A DNA stretch of 55,163 bases from an uncultured Parabacteroides sp. (GCA_937894065.1 CALCST010000032.1:1-55163), one strand, 5' to 3'; shown: positions 41,220 to 50,367, numbered from the stretch's first letter. Notes: generated by a model from the sequence alone, not told the origin. A program made the numbers and translations.

Positions 41220-42359
41220 TTATTGTTTAGAATTATTTCTTTTAGCTATACCTTCTATTTCAATAAGTAATTCATCTCTACAAACATCTGCATGAAGATA
41301 AACCACAGGTATAGTCAAGTCATATTCTTTAAGCAGTTTCCTTGACTCTCTGTAAAAAGAATCACTCTTAAGATAAACACGCAAAAGTTCATGCTTACCT
41401 TCTTTTATCAATTCTGCAATATTCTCCATAGTTGTATGAAGTTGTTGCTTCAAACCTACACCTTTAAGGCTCTCTTCTCCACGTATCGCAGCCGTACCAG
41501 ATATATATATAATATCCTGATTATCAAAAGTCATACTCTTTGCACGTTCAAATTTAGGTGTAGACTTTATCTTTCCAGAATGTTCAAGGACTTCTTCTGA
41601 ATATTTATGTGCAGCAACCTGCAATCTGTTATTTATAGGAGTAGCATAGCAATTGTCAGATTTAAAAACGATAGCATCGACATCAACCAATACTCCTCCA
41701 AAATACGCTCCAATTCCTGTTGCCGCAGGATATCCATTCTCCCAAGTAACATTATTATAGAACTCACTGCGAGCATTATTAAATGACTGATAGTGTTGGT
41801 CATCTCCGTCGAAATCAGTAATTCTCTCTATATAATTCCACTGACGAATTATTGAATTAATAGGAAAACCCTCTTTCTTCAAAATATTTCCAAGTGAAGA
41901 GAATACTTTACTAGACTGCTCTGCAATATTCAATCTCAACACATCAGCCTGGAATCCTCCAGCAAACAAAAACTTCGCTTCCTTATTCTCTATCAATATA
42001 TATGAAGAATCCCCTTCTGAGCAAAACTTTATTATGTCGTTTGTTCCTGGTATATAGCTATGAACTTCCAATGCCATACCTGCTCCCATAACCGGTTGTG
42101 AGACCAAAGAAACTACAGGCATTTTATCACCACAGAACAATCTTAATTTCTTCATCAGATAATTCTTCTGCTCAACATATTCTTCATTAGATGTATGTCG
42201 GCAGAAAAATACAAGACGCAAAACCAACTGTTCTGTCGGAAGGTTTAACAACAGTTTGTCAACCATCTCTTCCATATCGGCATCGGCAGTTGTCCAGATA
42301 TTATACTGAATTCTATCGCAGTAATTCATACTCCACAAATTCTTATAATGAATTAACAT
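41220..42359 (-). CDS. RidA/YjgF-fold protein, chorismatase-like
   Basis: A 379-residue protein without signal peptide. The C-terminal third (DIIYISGTAAIRGEESLKGVGLKQQ ... LHADVCRDELLIEIEGIA) is RidA/YjgF-like, and the whole length with PAATGIGAYFGGVLVDVDAIVF recalls chorismatases of the FkbO/Hyg5 type, which are two RidA-like halves. Activity on chorismate is not supported by context. The start at 42359 overlaps the upstream cytochrome stop by 17 bases; ATG 42329 would instead leave a 13-base gap and is an alternative. Cytoplasmic, unlike its two envelope neighbours. Confidence 0.65.
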   Translation of the reverse strand: MLIHYKNLWSMNYCDRIQYNIWTTADADMEEMVDKLLLNLPTEQLVLRLVFFCRHTSNEEYVEQKNYLMKKLRLFCGDKMPVVSLVSQPVMGAGMALEVHSYIPGTNDIIKFCSEGDSSYILIENKEAKFLFAGGFQADVLRLNIAEQSSKVFSSLGNILKKEGFPINSIIRQWNYIERITDFDGDDQHYQSFNNARSEFYNNVTWENGYPAATGIGAYFGGVLVDVDAIVFKSDNCYATPINNRLQVAAHKYSEEVLEHSGKIKSTPKFERAKSMTFDNQDIIYISGTAAIRGEESLKGVGLKQQLHTTMENIAELIKEGKHELLRVYLKSDSFYRESRKLLKEYDLTIPVVYLHADVCRDELLIEIEGIAKRNNSKQ

Positions 42360-44118
42360 ATTCTGTCAAAGCTTCAATGTCTTTCTTCGACACTCTTTTT
42401 TCTATACCATGCTTATGCACACTGAATACTTCCTCCAATGTTGCAGCACGTCCGTCAAACAAATAAGGTGCAGTTCTCCAAACTTCAATAAGAGTTGGAG
42501 TATCCCAACCTTGTTCAAATTCTATATCATCGCCTATGCGGTGCATTTTCAAATCAGTAAAATATGGTCCGCTGTGACACTCACCACATTTTAATTTTTC
42601 AAAGACTTTACGTCCTTCTTTTGCCTTTTCTGATAATTCCCCGTTTACAAGATATGGACTTGGAACAGGACGAAGTGATTTCAAATATGCATCAACACAT
42701 TTCGCCATTTCTTCATCAGGTTCGTAAAACTGTATGAACTTAAAACCAGCCCTTACAGCAACTTCAGCTGATTCACGAATTCCTGAAATCATACATTTAG
42801 GAGTGACATGGCTATAAAGCATACTTTTGCAATTCTTTGAATTACCTACTCCATCATTCATCAAATCCCAGTTCATTCCATCAGTTCGTCCGTCACCAGG
42901 ATGACAGCCATTACAGCTCTGCCAATTCTGGTAACAATGAGTAGCATCGTTGAAATATTTTTCTCCTTTATGTTCCATTGTTTCCTCTCTGTTAGGATTC
43001 AAAGAAACAGATTTAACTTCAGAGGTATTTACATCAACGAAATTCAATTCATCCGCGAAATATGTAGGAACAATCAGTTCCCCACCGTCAAGCAACATAC
43101 ATCTCGGGCCATTACCGTTTAAAGGAACACGTTCTCTTAATCCATAAAGAAATGTCAGGTCATAATCCAAACGATTTTTATCAGGGTAAGCCTCGAATTT
43201 CTTAAGCATTGCTTTATGGTCGATAATACTTACTTCATGCGTTCCGCTATGACTGACATAAATATTATTTTCATCACAATCAATACTCCAGATACCTGCT
43301 GCTCCTCTATCGGGATCATCAACTATCACTACTCCTGCAAATGCCTGATTAGCTACATCTATAATACTGAATGCACTCGTGTTCATCCAACCTTGCTGCA
43401 ACTGAGAAGTAGGCACTGTAAACCTTCCCAAATTATGAGAAACATATATATATTTGCCATCAGGAGTAATACACATTCCACGAACGGCATTACTTCCATT
43501 TGCAAGCTTTATGTCCTTTACTTTCTCAAAAGACGACATGTCAATGACTGACACACATGCTGCCACCACATCAAGGTCAGCTCTTTGCGCAGGCAGAAAG
43601 TTTGTCACGAACATATATTTTCCATCAGCAGTAAACACTGCAGATCTGGGTTCACGCAAAACCGAAACTTCGCGAACAACTTTATGTGCAGCCAAATCAA
43701 TCTCTGAAACAGTATTCTTGAACTGATTAAGCACATAAATATATTTTCCATCCGGACTCATCATAGGGTGACAAGCTCCCATTCCAGTTGGTATTGCATA
43801 CTGCATCGCTCCAGTTTCCGCATCCAGTATTTGCAACATACCACGATTTTCAGATGTCGTTACATATAAATGATTATCAGCAAACAAAACCCCAGTTGGT
43901 ACAGCATCAACAGGAAAAGATTTTAAACAAGTTTTTCCATCAGGTGAAAAGATGTCAACTTTCTTTGTTCCTTTCTGAGTCAATATTAATTCACCGGATT
44001 TTCCCTTTATTATATCAGTTGTAAAAAAAGGAGGATTGCCAGCAAACAACACTGAGCTGACAAAGCCGGAAAGGCATAATGCCAACAACTTTCTATATAA
44101 CGAAACATGTATCTTCAT
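42343..44118 (-). CDS. Beta-propeller fused to diheme cytochrome c peroxidase/MauG-like domain (HzsBC-like)
   Basis: An exported protein of 591 residues. A signal peptide (MKIHVSLYRKLLALCLSG...) is followed by seven or so propeller repeats of the YVTN type (PDGKYIYVLNQFKNTVSEID, ADGKYMFVTNFLP, PDGKYIYVSHNLG, NNIYVSHSGTHEVSIID) up to about 370. The C-terminal part carries two haem c sites, CNGCH (402-406) and CGECH (511-515), with PGDGRTDGMNWD and TPTLIEVWRTAPYLFDGRAATLEEVF typical of the diheme peroxidase/MauG family. This order equals HzsB plus HzsC of hydrazine synthase in one chain. An upstream ATG (44130) adds MLQA. It follows iclR by about 29 bases. Confidence 0.82.
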   Translation of the reverse strand: MKIHVSLYRKLLALCLSGFVSSVLFAGNPPFFTTDIIKGKSGELILTQKGTKKVDIFSPDGKTCLKSFPVDAVPTGVLFADNHLYVTTSENRGMLQILDAETGAMQYAIPTGMGACHPMMSPDGKYIYVLNQFKNTVSEIDLAAHKVVREVSVLREPRSAVFTADGKYMFVTNFLPAQRADLDVVAACVSVIDMSSFEKVKDIKLANGSNAVRGMCITPDGKYIYVSHNLGRFTVPTSQLQQGWMNTSAFSIIDVANQAFAGVVIVDDPDRGAAGIWSIDCDENNIYVSHSGTHEVSIIDHKAMLKKFEAYPDKNRLDYDLTFLYGLRERVPLNGNGPRCMLLDGGELIVPTYFADELNFVDVNTSEVKSVSLNPNREETMEHKGEKYFNDATHCYQNWQSCNGCHPGDGRTDGMNWDLMNDGVGNSKNCKSMLYSHVTPKCMISGIRESAEVAVRAGFKFIQFYEPDEEMAKCVDAYLKSLRPVPSPYLVNGELSEKAKEGRKVFEKLKCGECHSGPYFTDLKMHRIGDDIEFEQGWDTPTLIEVWRTAPYLFDGRAATLEEVFSVHKHGIEKRVSKKDIEALTEYVNSL

Positions 44119-44147
44119 GGCTTGTAACAATATTTATTTTGCGTTTT

Positions 44148-44945
44148 TCATTTAATATATCCTAACTTCTTAGATATCTCTGTTGATGTGTTCTTGACAG
44201 CCGAAATGGTTGATGTCAGAACTTTTCCTTTAAGTCTATCCTTTGGTCCGGAAATCCAAATCGCCCCACAAGGATATCCAATATAATTAAATAACGGAGC
44301 GCCCACACATATCACCCCACTCATTTCTTCCTCGTTATCCATTGCATAACCCAGCTTACGAACTTTTTCCAACTCTTCCAAATAGTCCTTAGCTGTCACT
44401 ATGGTTCTATCATTATATGGATGAAACTCCATCAACGACAAATATCTGTCACGAACAGTATTTGGCAGGTAGGCCATAATAGCTTTTCCTGGCGCAGAAC
44501 AATGCAAATCGAAAGATTTGCCAGGTGAAAGGACAAAACGGAATGTATGATGTCCTTGAGCCTGTTCTATAAAAATACCTTTCTCATTACCTAATATTCC
44601 AAAGCAAGCTGTTTCCTTTACTTCATCCCTTAGTTTCCTAAGATAAGGCAATACTATCTCAAGCATACTATGCTCATTCAATGCTCTGAATCCAAGGGTA
44701 AGCATCTTTCTGGAAAGTGTATATTGCTTACTTTCATCGGAATACTGCAAATATTCCAAACGGACCAAAGTATTCAGAATACGATATGCAGTAGTTTGTG
44801 AAATATCAAGTGAGCTTTTTATATCCTGCAATGTTTTACCTTCAGAATTAAAAGCCAGATATTCCAAAACCGCCAGTCCTTTTTCCAAATTAGGCACTTT
44901 ATAATTCTCTTCCGTTTTTTCCATATTTGGCAATACATTTTCCAT
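44148..44945 (-). CDS. IclR-family transcriptional regulator
   Basis: A 265-residue regulator with an N-terminal winged helix (VPNLEKGLAVLEYLAFNS ... LDISQTTAYRILNTLVRLEYLQ) and the C-terminal IclR effector domain (FDLHCSAPGKAIMAYLP, GYAMDNEEEMSGVICVGAPLFNYIGYPCGAIWISGP). IclR proteins sense small metabolites, often aromatic acids, glyoxylate or sugar acids, and control the adjacent catabolic genes. First gene of the cytochrome/kinase run, 29 bases ahead of the propeller-cytochrome gene. Its start region is duplicated (CCAAATATGGAAAA twice, 21 bp apart), giving two in-frame starts seven codons apart. Confidence 0.92.
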   Translation of the reverse strand: MENVLPNMEKTEENYKVPNLEKGLAVLEYLAFNSEGKTLQDIKSSLDISQTTAYRILNTLVRLEYLQYSDESKQYTLSRKMLTLGFRALNEHSMLEIVLPYLRKLRDEVKETACFGILGNEKGIFIEQAQGHHTFRFVLSPGKSFDLHCSAPGKAIMAYLPNTVRDRYLSLMEFHPYNDRTIVTAKDYLEELEKVRKLGYAMDNEEEMSGVICVGAPLFNYIGYPCGAIWISGPKDRLKGKVLTSTISAVKNTSTEISKKLGYIK

Positions 44946-45153
44946 ATTTGGAATATTATTTCAGATTTGAATCTAAAATAAATTATGATTTCCATCTATT
45001 AAAAGAGAATTTGCAAAATTTAGTTAATTATGTTTTATAACACAACAATTATGTATTTATATTATTTTCAATGTTAAATGTTTATTCTTTTATATATAAT
45101 CACATCTTATTATTAAATATTCCTATACAATGTTTTTTCTATCACTATTTAAT

Positions 45154-46779
45154 TCAATATCCAGGATTCTGTGTCAGAAGTTTATTAAGAGTAAGAACAT
45201 TATCAGGAATTGGGAAAACAGTTGTATAACCGTTTTCTTCCTGTGGTAACTGTGAACGACTGCTATAAGTCCGCGTAAAAAGACCGAAACGAATTAAATC
45301 CTGCCGACGCCATCCTTCCCAAGCCAACTCTAATTGACGTTCTGCCAAAATATTTTCAAGTGTAGCTTTCCGTTCCGACATTCCTGCACGACGACGAACT
45401 TCATTCAATTCGAGATCACCATTCTCTCCATTTCGTACTTTTGCTTCACTCTTCATCAACAGGGCATCAGCATAACGGAAAAGAACAATATCATTATCAG
45501 ATAATTTTCCATCTTTAGTACCCTGACTATCCACTTCATATTTCTTCATACGTGCTCCAGCAGTTTTTTCAGAAGCTAATCCTGAAAGATCCAATTGGAT
45601 ATCCCAAGGGAGATACTCCAAAACTGTTCCATTATCCAAACGAACAGTATCTCCATTCAAATCCAATACAACTCCGGCAAAATAACAAGCATCAAAACGA
45701 CTATCAACCGAATCTGTTCCATACGCAAATGTTTTAAGCACTTCAATAGTTGCACTAGAGCCATTCTCTCCACCTAATCCATAAGCCTTTGCGTGATTAT
45801 AATGACGCGAACGGAAAAGATTTTGCATTTGATTAGTATATAAATTCTTGTCCATTGGAATAGTAAAAATATTCTCCTCAGAGCCTTCATTATAAACTTT
45901 AAAGTTGTCTGTATAAGAAGGAGCAAGCTGATAACCACAAACTGCCAACGAATCACAATAGGCAATAGTTGTTTGCCAGGCATTCAAGGATTTGCCTCCT
46001 ACATTAAAATAAATTGATTTACCGTCAGGACGTTCAGATGTCGTCCAATTATCATGCAAATAGACTTCACTATTCAAAGCAAGTTTAGCCAATAGAAAAA
46101 AAGCAATCGGACGTGTTATGCGTCCATAATAATCACCCGGATAATTACTTCGTTCCAAGCTTAAATCTGGTAATGCTGTCTGAAGCTCATCCACAATGAA
46201 ATGAAAAACTTCACTTCTTTCACTTTGTTTTACATCTTGCATTGGAGTGGACGATGACAACACTAAAGGAACACGACCGAAAAGATCTACCAAATAATAA
46301 TAATATAAAGCACGGATTGAACGTACTTCTGCCAAATAAGGAGACAAATTATAATCCGGGTACTTTTCCTGTAAGTTCTGTAATATTTCCAAAGATTTAT
46401 TACTTAACACAATAACCTTATACAAATATTCCCATGTTGCCTGAATAGAATAATTATTAGTTCCCCAACGATGTAAAAACAATCCTTGCCAGAAACCTCC
46501 GTCATACCAGTCTCCACCTCGTGTTGGAAGCATAGCCTCATCCGTTGTAAACGTATTCAAATCATACACTCCACGATATGTGCCCTGCAGGCCTTGACTA
46601 TCTTTATTTCCTCCTATGTAATTATATAAGGTAGCAACTGTATTCAAATAAATATTTACTGGCGTATCAAAAGCTTCATCTTCCGAAATCTGATCACGAG
46701 GATGTTCTTCCAAAAATTTACTACATCCCATCAGTAAGAAAAGACTTATTATACTTAGAAACAAATTTAACTTCTTCAT
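45154..46779 (-). CDS. SusD-family outer membrane lipoprotein
   Basis: A 541-residue surface lipoprotein. Signal peptide with lipobox LMGC, then SKFLEEHPRDQISEDEAF. SusD-domain features include YLAEVRSIRALYYYYLVDLFGRVPLV in the TPR-like part and the C-terminal LFRYADALLMKSEAKVRNG, LNEVRRRAG and ERQLELAWEGWRRQDLIRFG. It follows the second SusC gene by 12 bases and precedes iclR by 208 AT-rich bases. Probably captures the compound handled by the downstream genes, though the ligand is unknown. Confidence 0.93.
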   Translation of the reverse strand: MKKLNLFLSIISLFLLMGCSKFLEEHPRDQISEDEAFDTPVNIYLNTVATLYNYIGGNKDSQGLQGTYRGVYDLNTFTTDEAMLPTRGGDWYDGGFWQGLFLHRWGTNNYSIQATWEYLYKVIVLSNKSLEILQNLQEKYPDYNLSPYLAEVRSIRALYYYYLVDLFGRVPLVLSSSTPMQDVKQSERSEVFHFIVDELQTALPDLSLERSNYPGDYYGRITRPIAFFLLAKLALNSEVYLHDNWTTSERPDGKSIYFNVGGKSLNAWQTTIAYCDSLAVCGYQLAPSYTDNFKVYNEGSEENIFTIPMDKNLYTNQMQNLFRSRHYNHAKAYGLGGENGSSATIEVLKTFAYGTDSVDSRFDACYFAGVVLDLNGDTVRLDNGTVLEYLPWDIQLDLSGLASEKTAGARMKKYEVDSQGTKDGKLSDNDIVLFRYADALLMKSEAKVRNGENGDLELNEVRRRAGMSERKATLENILAERQLELAWEGWRRQDLIRFGLFTRTYSSRSQLPQEENGYTTVFPIPDNVLTLNKLLTQNPGY

Positions 46780-46791
46780 ACCTGACTAATA

Positions 46792-49557
46792 TTAAAATTG
46801 AAAATTCAAACCAATTGAATACGAACGGGATACAGGATAATTCCGTTTATCGTCAACGCCCAAGGTGTTGTTTACAATTGAACTATTTATCATAGGTGTC
46901 AAACCAGAATATGCAGTTATGGTTGCTAAATTATTTACCGACGCAGATAAACGCAAATACCTAATATATTTTCTAAGTTTACCCAAAGGTATATTCCATC
47001 CAACTGTCAGATAATCAAAATTAATATAGTCACCGTTTTCCAACCAATAGTCTGTTGCTGTCTGATCTTTGATACGTTTTTCTGGAGCTTCTTTCATTAC
47101 GTTGTAATCCGGAAAACTTCCCATATTCATATAGCTCAATGCTGTACCATTATAAATTTTATGCCCGAATGCACCATTAATCTGAAGAGAAACGTCGAAG
47201 TTCCGATAACGAAAACTGAAATTTGAACCCAACATTGCTTTTGGCGTAGCCTGTCCAGCAACATAACGATCTTCCCCATCCTCAATATTCACACCATTTC
47301 CATTCAAATCAGCCACTTCATATCTATAACTACCATCAGCTTGTTCAACCAATCCTGTACAATGTGGCAAGTAAAAAACGCCTAATGATTCTCCCACTAT
47401 CTGATATACAATATGGTTGTTTCCTCCATGAAAACCTGCTCCATTCAAACTAGCAATAGGAGTATATTGTGGTGCCGACATGTATTGACCATTATACATA
47501 CCACTCAACGATAAAAGTTTGTTCTTCTGGAAAGCGACATTGAGATTGATATTCAATTCCATATCTTTCTTTTGAAGCGGAGTGATACCTAAGCCCAATT
47601 CAAAGCCACTATTCCGCATAGATCCTAAATTGGCTAACAACTTATTATAAGCAAATGGTGGTACACCTACATCATACAGGTATAACATATCGCTCGTTTT
47701 GGAATAATAATAATCTGCAGCCAAAATCAAACGGTTCTGAAATAGGCCAACATCTAGCCCTATATTTGCTGTCCGTTTAACTTCCCATTTCAAATCCGGA
47801 TTAGCATTTCGGATTACTCCCATAGTAACTGTAGGAGCTCCATTTACCGAAACTACACCATTAGGTTTCATCAACTGCAAAGAATTATATGAATCAATAG
47901 CTCCTAAATTTCCCGAAACTCCATAACCAGCACGAAGTTTGAGATTACTTAAAAACGATATATCTTTCAGGAAACCTTCTTCTGACAAAATCCAGGCAAA
48001 AGATGTTGAAGGAAAGAATCCCCAACGATTATTCTCTCCTACTTTCGAAGATGCATCTGCACGAGCATTGGCTGTCAAAACATACTTTCCATCATACACA
48101 TAATTAAAACGAGCTAAAAAAGAAGCTAATCTTGGTGATTCATAAAACGACCCTGTTCCATCCCACAGACGAACTGCTCCTGCCTGCAGATTATTGTATC
48201 CAAATTTATCAGTAGTAAAGTTCGTCACAGTCGTATAAAAACCTGAAAGAATTGTTTTCTGTACTTCTGCCAATCCAAAAACATCCAATTTGTGTTTTCC
48301 CCACACATTAGTATAATTCAACATAATGTTTCCCAACAAATCTTCCGTTTTATTCTCACCTTTATATGCCTGGCCGTGAGCCCAAACCGAAGTTGGCAAA
48401 TACTGCGAATTTTCTATTACATTATAAGAATATGAACCAAAAACTGAAAATGTCAAATGCCTATTCAATAGTAAAGACAGTTTCATATGTGTATTAAAAT
48501 GCGCATTCGATTCGTCATCCAGAACTTCCAACCATGCTAAAGGATTTGTTATCTGACTGGCATTCGTAATCTGATCCCATGAACCAGTTTCAAGATTTTT
48601 ATGATTAGGGAATGTAGGATTAAATGTTGCAGCTGAGTAAAAAGTCTTTTGTATATCTGTCAGATAATTGTTCTTTTGTAAAGAACCAAACAAGCCCATA
48701 TCTAATTGGAAACGATCTTGAAAAGCTTTCTGAGACAGGTTAACCTTCGCAGTAAAATTTTGATAATCATCGTTCTGAACCACCTTTTTACTATCCATCA
48801 TACCAATAGAAGCTCTATAATTGGTAGTATTTGTTCCTCCTCCAAAAGCAATATGATGATTTTGCATAACTCCCAGACGTGTAATCTCTTTTGGGAAATT
48901 AGTTTGATTCCCTAAATCCAAAATCTCCATATTTAATTGCCGTGCTACTGCCCTGAATTCATCAGCAGATAGCATTTCTATATTCTTGTAAACAGACTGA
49001 ACACCATAATTACCCGTGTAACTTACACGAAATGATTCGCTCTTACCTTTCTTGGTAGCTACCTCTATTACGCCAGAAGCACCTCTCGATCCATACTGGG
49101 CGGTTTCCGAAGCATCTTTCAGAATAGTGAAACTCTCAATATCTGCAGGATAAATCGTATTTAACGCACTCAAATCAGCTGACACGCCATCAATAATAAC
49201 CAACGGGTCATTTCCACCTGTAAGAGAAGTAGTACCTCTGACACGAACCGATGAAAGCATTGCCGCACGGTTTTCACCCGAAGAGATACTTACTCCAGCC
49301 GATTGTCCGCTCAAAGCTTCCAACGGTGTAGTAACAAATCCTTTATTCATTCGATCTTCGGAGACCTTATCGACAGCACCAGACAAAGTCTGTTGATTTC
49401 CAACTGCATATCCTACTTTGATTTCTTCTAATCTTAAAGAATCTATCCGCAATGTGTCTGTGGATATTAATCCTATTTGCCCCTTTACTCCCAAAGAAAT
49501 ACCTAGCAAACATGTTACCATAGACATGCGTAAATGTGTTTTAATGGTACGATCCAT
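46792..49557 (-). CDS. SusC-family TonB-dependent transporter lacking the N-terminal CarboxypepD-like domain
   Basis: A 921-residue outer-membrane transporter. After the signal peptide (to about GVKGQ) it goes almost directly into a TonB-box-like stretch (SLRLEEIKVGYAVG) and the plug (GAVDKVSEDRMNKGFVTTPL, SSVRVRGTTSLTGGNDPLVIIDG), then a 22-strand barrel. The carboxypeptidase-regulatory-like domain of about 85 residues seen in the other SusC of this window (1044 residues) is missing, which explains the shorter length. It pairs with the SusD 12 bases downstream. An inverted repeat about 90-115 bases upstream of the start may be an operator. Confidence 0.93.
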   Translation of the reverse strand: MDRTIKTHLRMSMVTCLLGISLGVKGQIGLISTDTLRIDSLRLEEIKVGYAVGNQQTLSGAVDKVSEDRMNKGFVTTPLEALSGQSAGVSISSGENRAAMLSSVRVRGTTSLTGGNDPLVIIDGVSADLSALNTIYPADIESFTILKDASETAQYGSRGASGVIEVATKKGKSESFRVSYTGNYGVQSVYKNIEMLSADEFRAVARQLNMEILDLGNQTNFPKEITRLGVMQNHHIAFGGGTNTTNYRASIGMMDSKKVVQNDDYQNFTAKVNLSQKAFQDRFQLDMGLFGSLQKNNYLTDIQKTFYSAATFNPTFPNHKNLETGSWDQITNASQITNPLAWLEVLDDESNAHFNTHMKLSLLLNRHLTFSVFGSYSYNVIENSQYLPTSVWAHGQAYKGENKTEDLLGNIMLNYTNVWGKHKLDVFGLAEVQKTILSGFYTTVTNFTTDKFGYNNLQAGAVRLWDGTGSFYESPRLASFLARFNYVYDGKYVLTANARADASSKVGENNRWGFFPSTSFAWILSEEGFLKDISFLSNLKLRAGYGVSGNLGAIDSYNSLQLMKPNGVVSVNGAPTVTMGVIRNANPDLKWEVKRTANIGLDVGLFQNRLILAADYYYSKTSDMLYLYDVGVPPFAYNKLLANLGSMRNSGFELGLGITPLQKKDMELNINLNVAFQKNKLLSLSGMYNGQYMSAPQYTPIASLNGAGFHGGNNHIVYQIVGESLGVFYLPHCTGLVEQADGSYRYEVADLNGNGVNIEDGEDRYVAGQATPKAMLGSNFSFRYRNFDVSLQINGAFGHKIYNGTALSYMNMGSFPDYNVMKEAPEKRIKDQTATDYWLENGDYINFDYLTVGWNIPLGKLRKYIRYLRLSASVNNLATITAYSGLTPMINSSIVNNTLGVDDKRNYPVSRSYSIGLNFQF

Positions 49558-49648
49558 AAAGCTTTTTATTTTAAAACAAGTAAATTCTAATGAAAGTTTA
49601 ATTCTGTTAGTTTAAATTTACAAGAATCAAGAATATACAACCAACTTA

Positions 49649-49671
49649 CATTTTGTCATAATAACAAAATG
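49649..49671. promoter_or_regulatory. Inverted repeat upstream of the second susC, possible operator
   Basis: CATTTTGT (49649-49656) and ACAAAATG (49664-49671) form a perfect dyad with a 7-bp spacer, 92-114 bases upstream of the susC start. It could be an IclR or other dimer site; there is no direct evidence. Confidence 0.35.
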
Positions 49672-49986
49672 ACAAATTAAGTAGACTGAGAATCCATTAT
49701 TTCAACACAAATTGCAGGAAGTTCAAATTGATGGTAGTCTCATAGAATTAAGAAAATACAAATTGTCAGGAACTTCTTTATTATTCTTACATGAAAAAGA
49801 AATCATCACAATGAAACCTTATGTGCTAAAGCATAAAGAATGAAATTTAACTGATATTCCTTACATTTTATCAGTCATAATAAGTAGATATAATTCTTCA
49901 TTCCTGAGAGTAAAATACAATAATTTTACGTATTTTCCTGTTAGAAACGGGGCTTTTTCAGTATAAAAAGCTAGTGTTAAAAAAAT

Positions 49987-50118
49987 GATTGCAATGACTT
50001 CAAGCAATGATTGCAATGATTGTCCCAAATCATTGTAAAGACACTATGGAACGATTTAGATAATTGACTGAAATCATTGCAATCATTTTCTGAAACGAAT
50101 CAGAAAAAGCTGGGGATT
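49987..50118. repeat. Array of six 22-nt degenerate repeats
   Basis: Units start at 49987, 50009, 50031, 50053, 50075 and 50097, all exactly 22 nt. Units 1 and 2 share GATTGCAATGA; unit 5 has CATTGCAATCATT; units 4 and 5 end CTGAAAT/CTGAAAC. All have A at position 2 and five have ATT at 2-4. Many units contain the palindrome ATTGCAAT. Confidence 0.75.
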
Positions 50119-50296
50119 TGATGATTTTAGAGGAAAATCTATAATTTGTGAGTTAGCATAAAAATCTATTTCCCGTAAAAATGACATAAATAATTAGGTT
50201 TTGGAAGATATTTGACAAACTGGTTTATATGTTTATTTCTAGTAAATATTGCAAACAATTAGTTTTCATCATAACTATTCACATACTATAAAATAG

Positions 50297-50339
50297 AAAA
50301 ACAGAGTAACGCTTATTTATTGTGCATTACTCTGTTTTT
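50297..50339 (-). terminator. Terminator of the GH20-GH92 genes
   Basis: Perfect 13-bp stem (50297-50309 with 50327-50339; AAAAACAGAGTAA and complement) with a 17-base loop, T-rich on the outgoing minus strand; 28 bases after the GH92 stop. Confidence 0.88.
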
Positions 50340-50367
50340 CCCAATAATTGACTATAAAAACTTCTGA

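Larger units (their letters stand above)
49558..50367. other. 810-base intergenic region
   Basis: It lies between the second SusC start and the GH92 stop, both on the minus strand. No coding sequence is visible. It holds an inverted repeat at 49649-49671, the 22-nt periodic array at 49987-50118 flanked by GCTTTTTC (49952-49959) and GAAAAAGC (50103-50110), and the GH92 terminator at 50297-50339. The remaining sequence is AT-rich with no recognisable signal. Confidence 0.7.

Noticed and set aside
36465..44118. Anammox or hydrazine metabolism in this organism
   Set aside because: Only domain resemblance to hydrazine synthase is visible. No hydrazine dehydrogenase or nitrite reductase is present, and the neighbours are sugar-type genes, so the reaction is likely different.
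49987..50118. CRISPR array
   Set aside because: Units are 22 nt with no constant repeat and no unique spacers alternating; no cas genes in the window.
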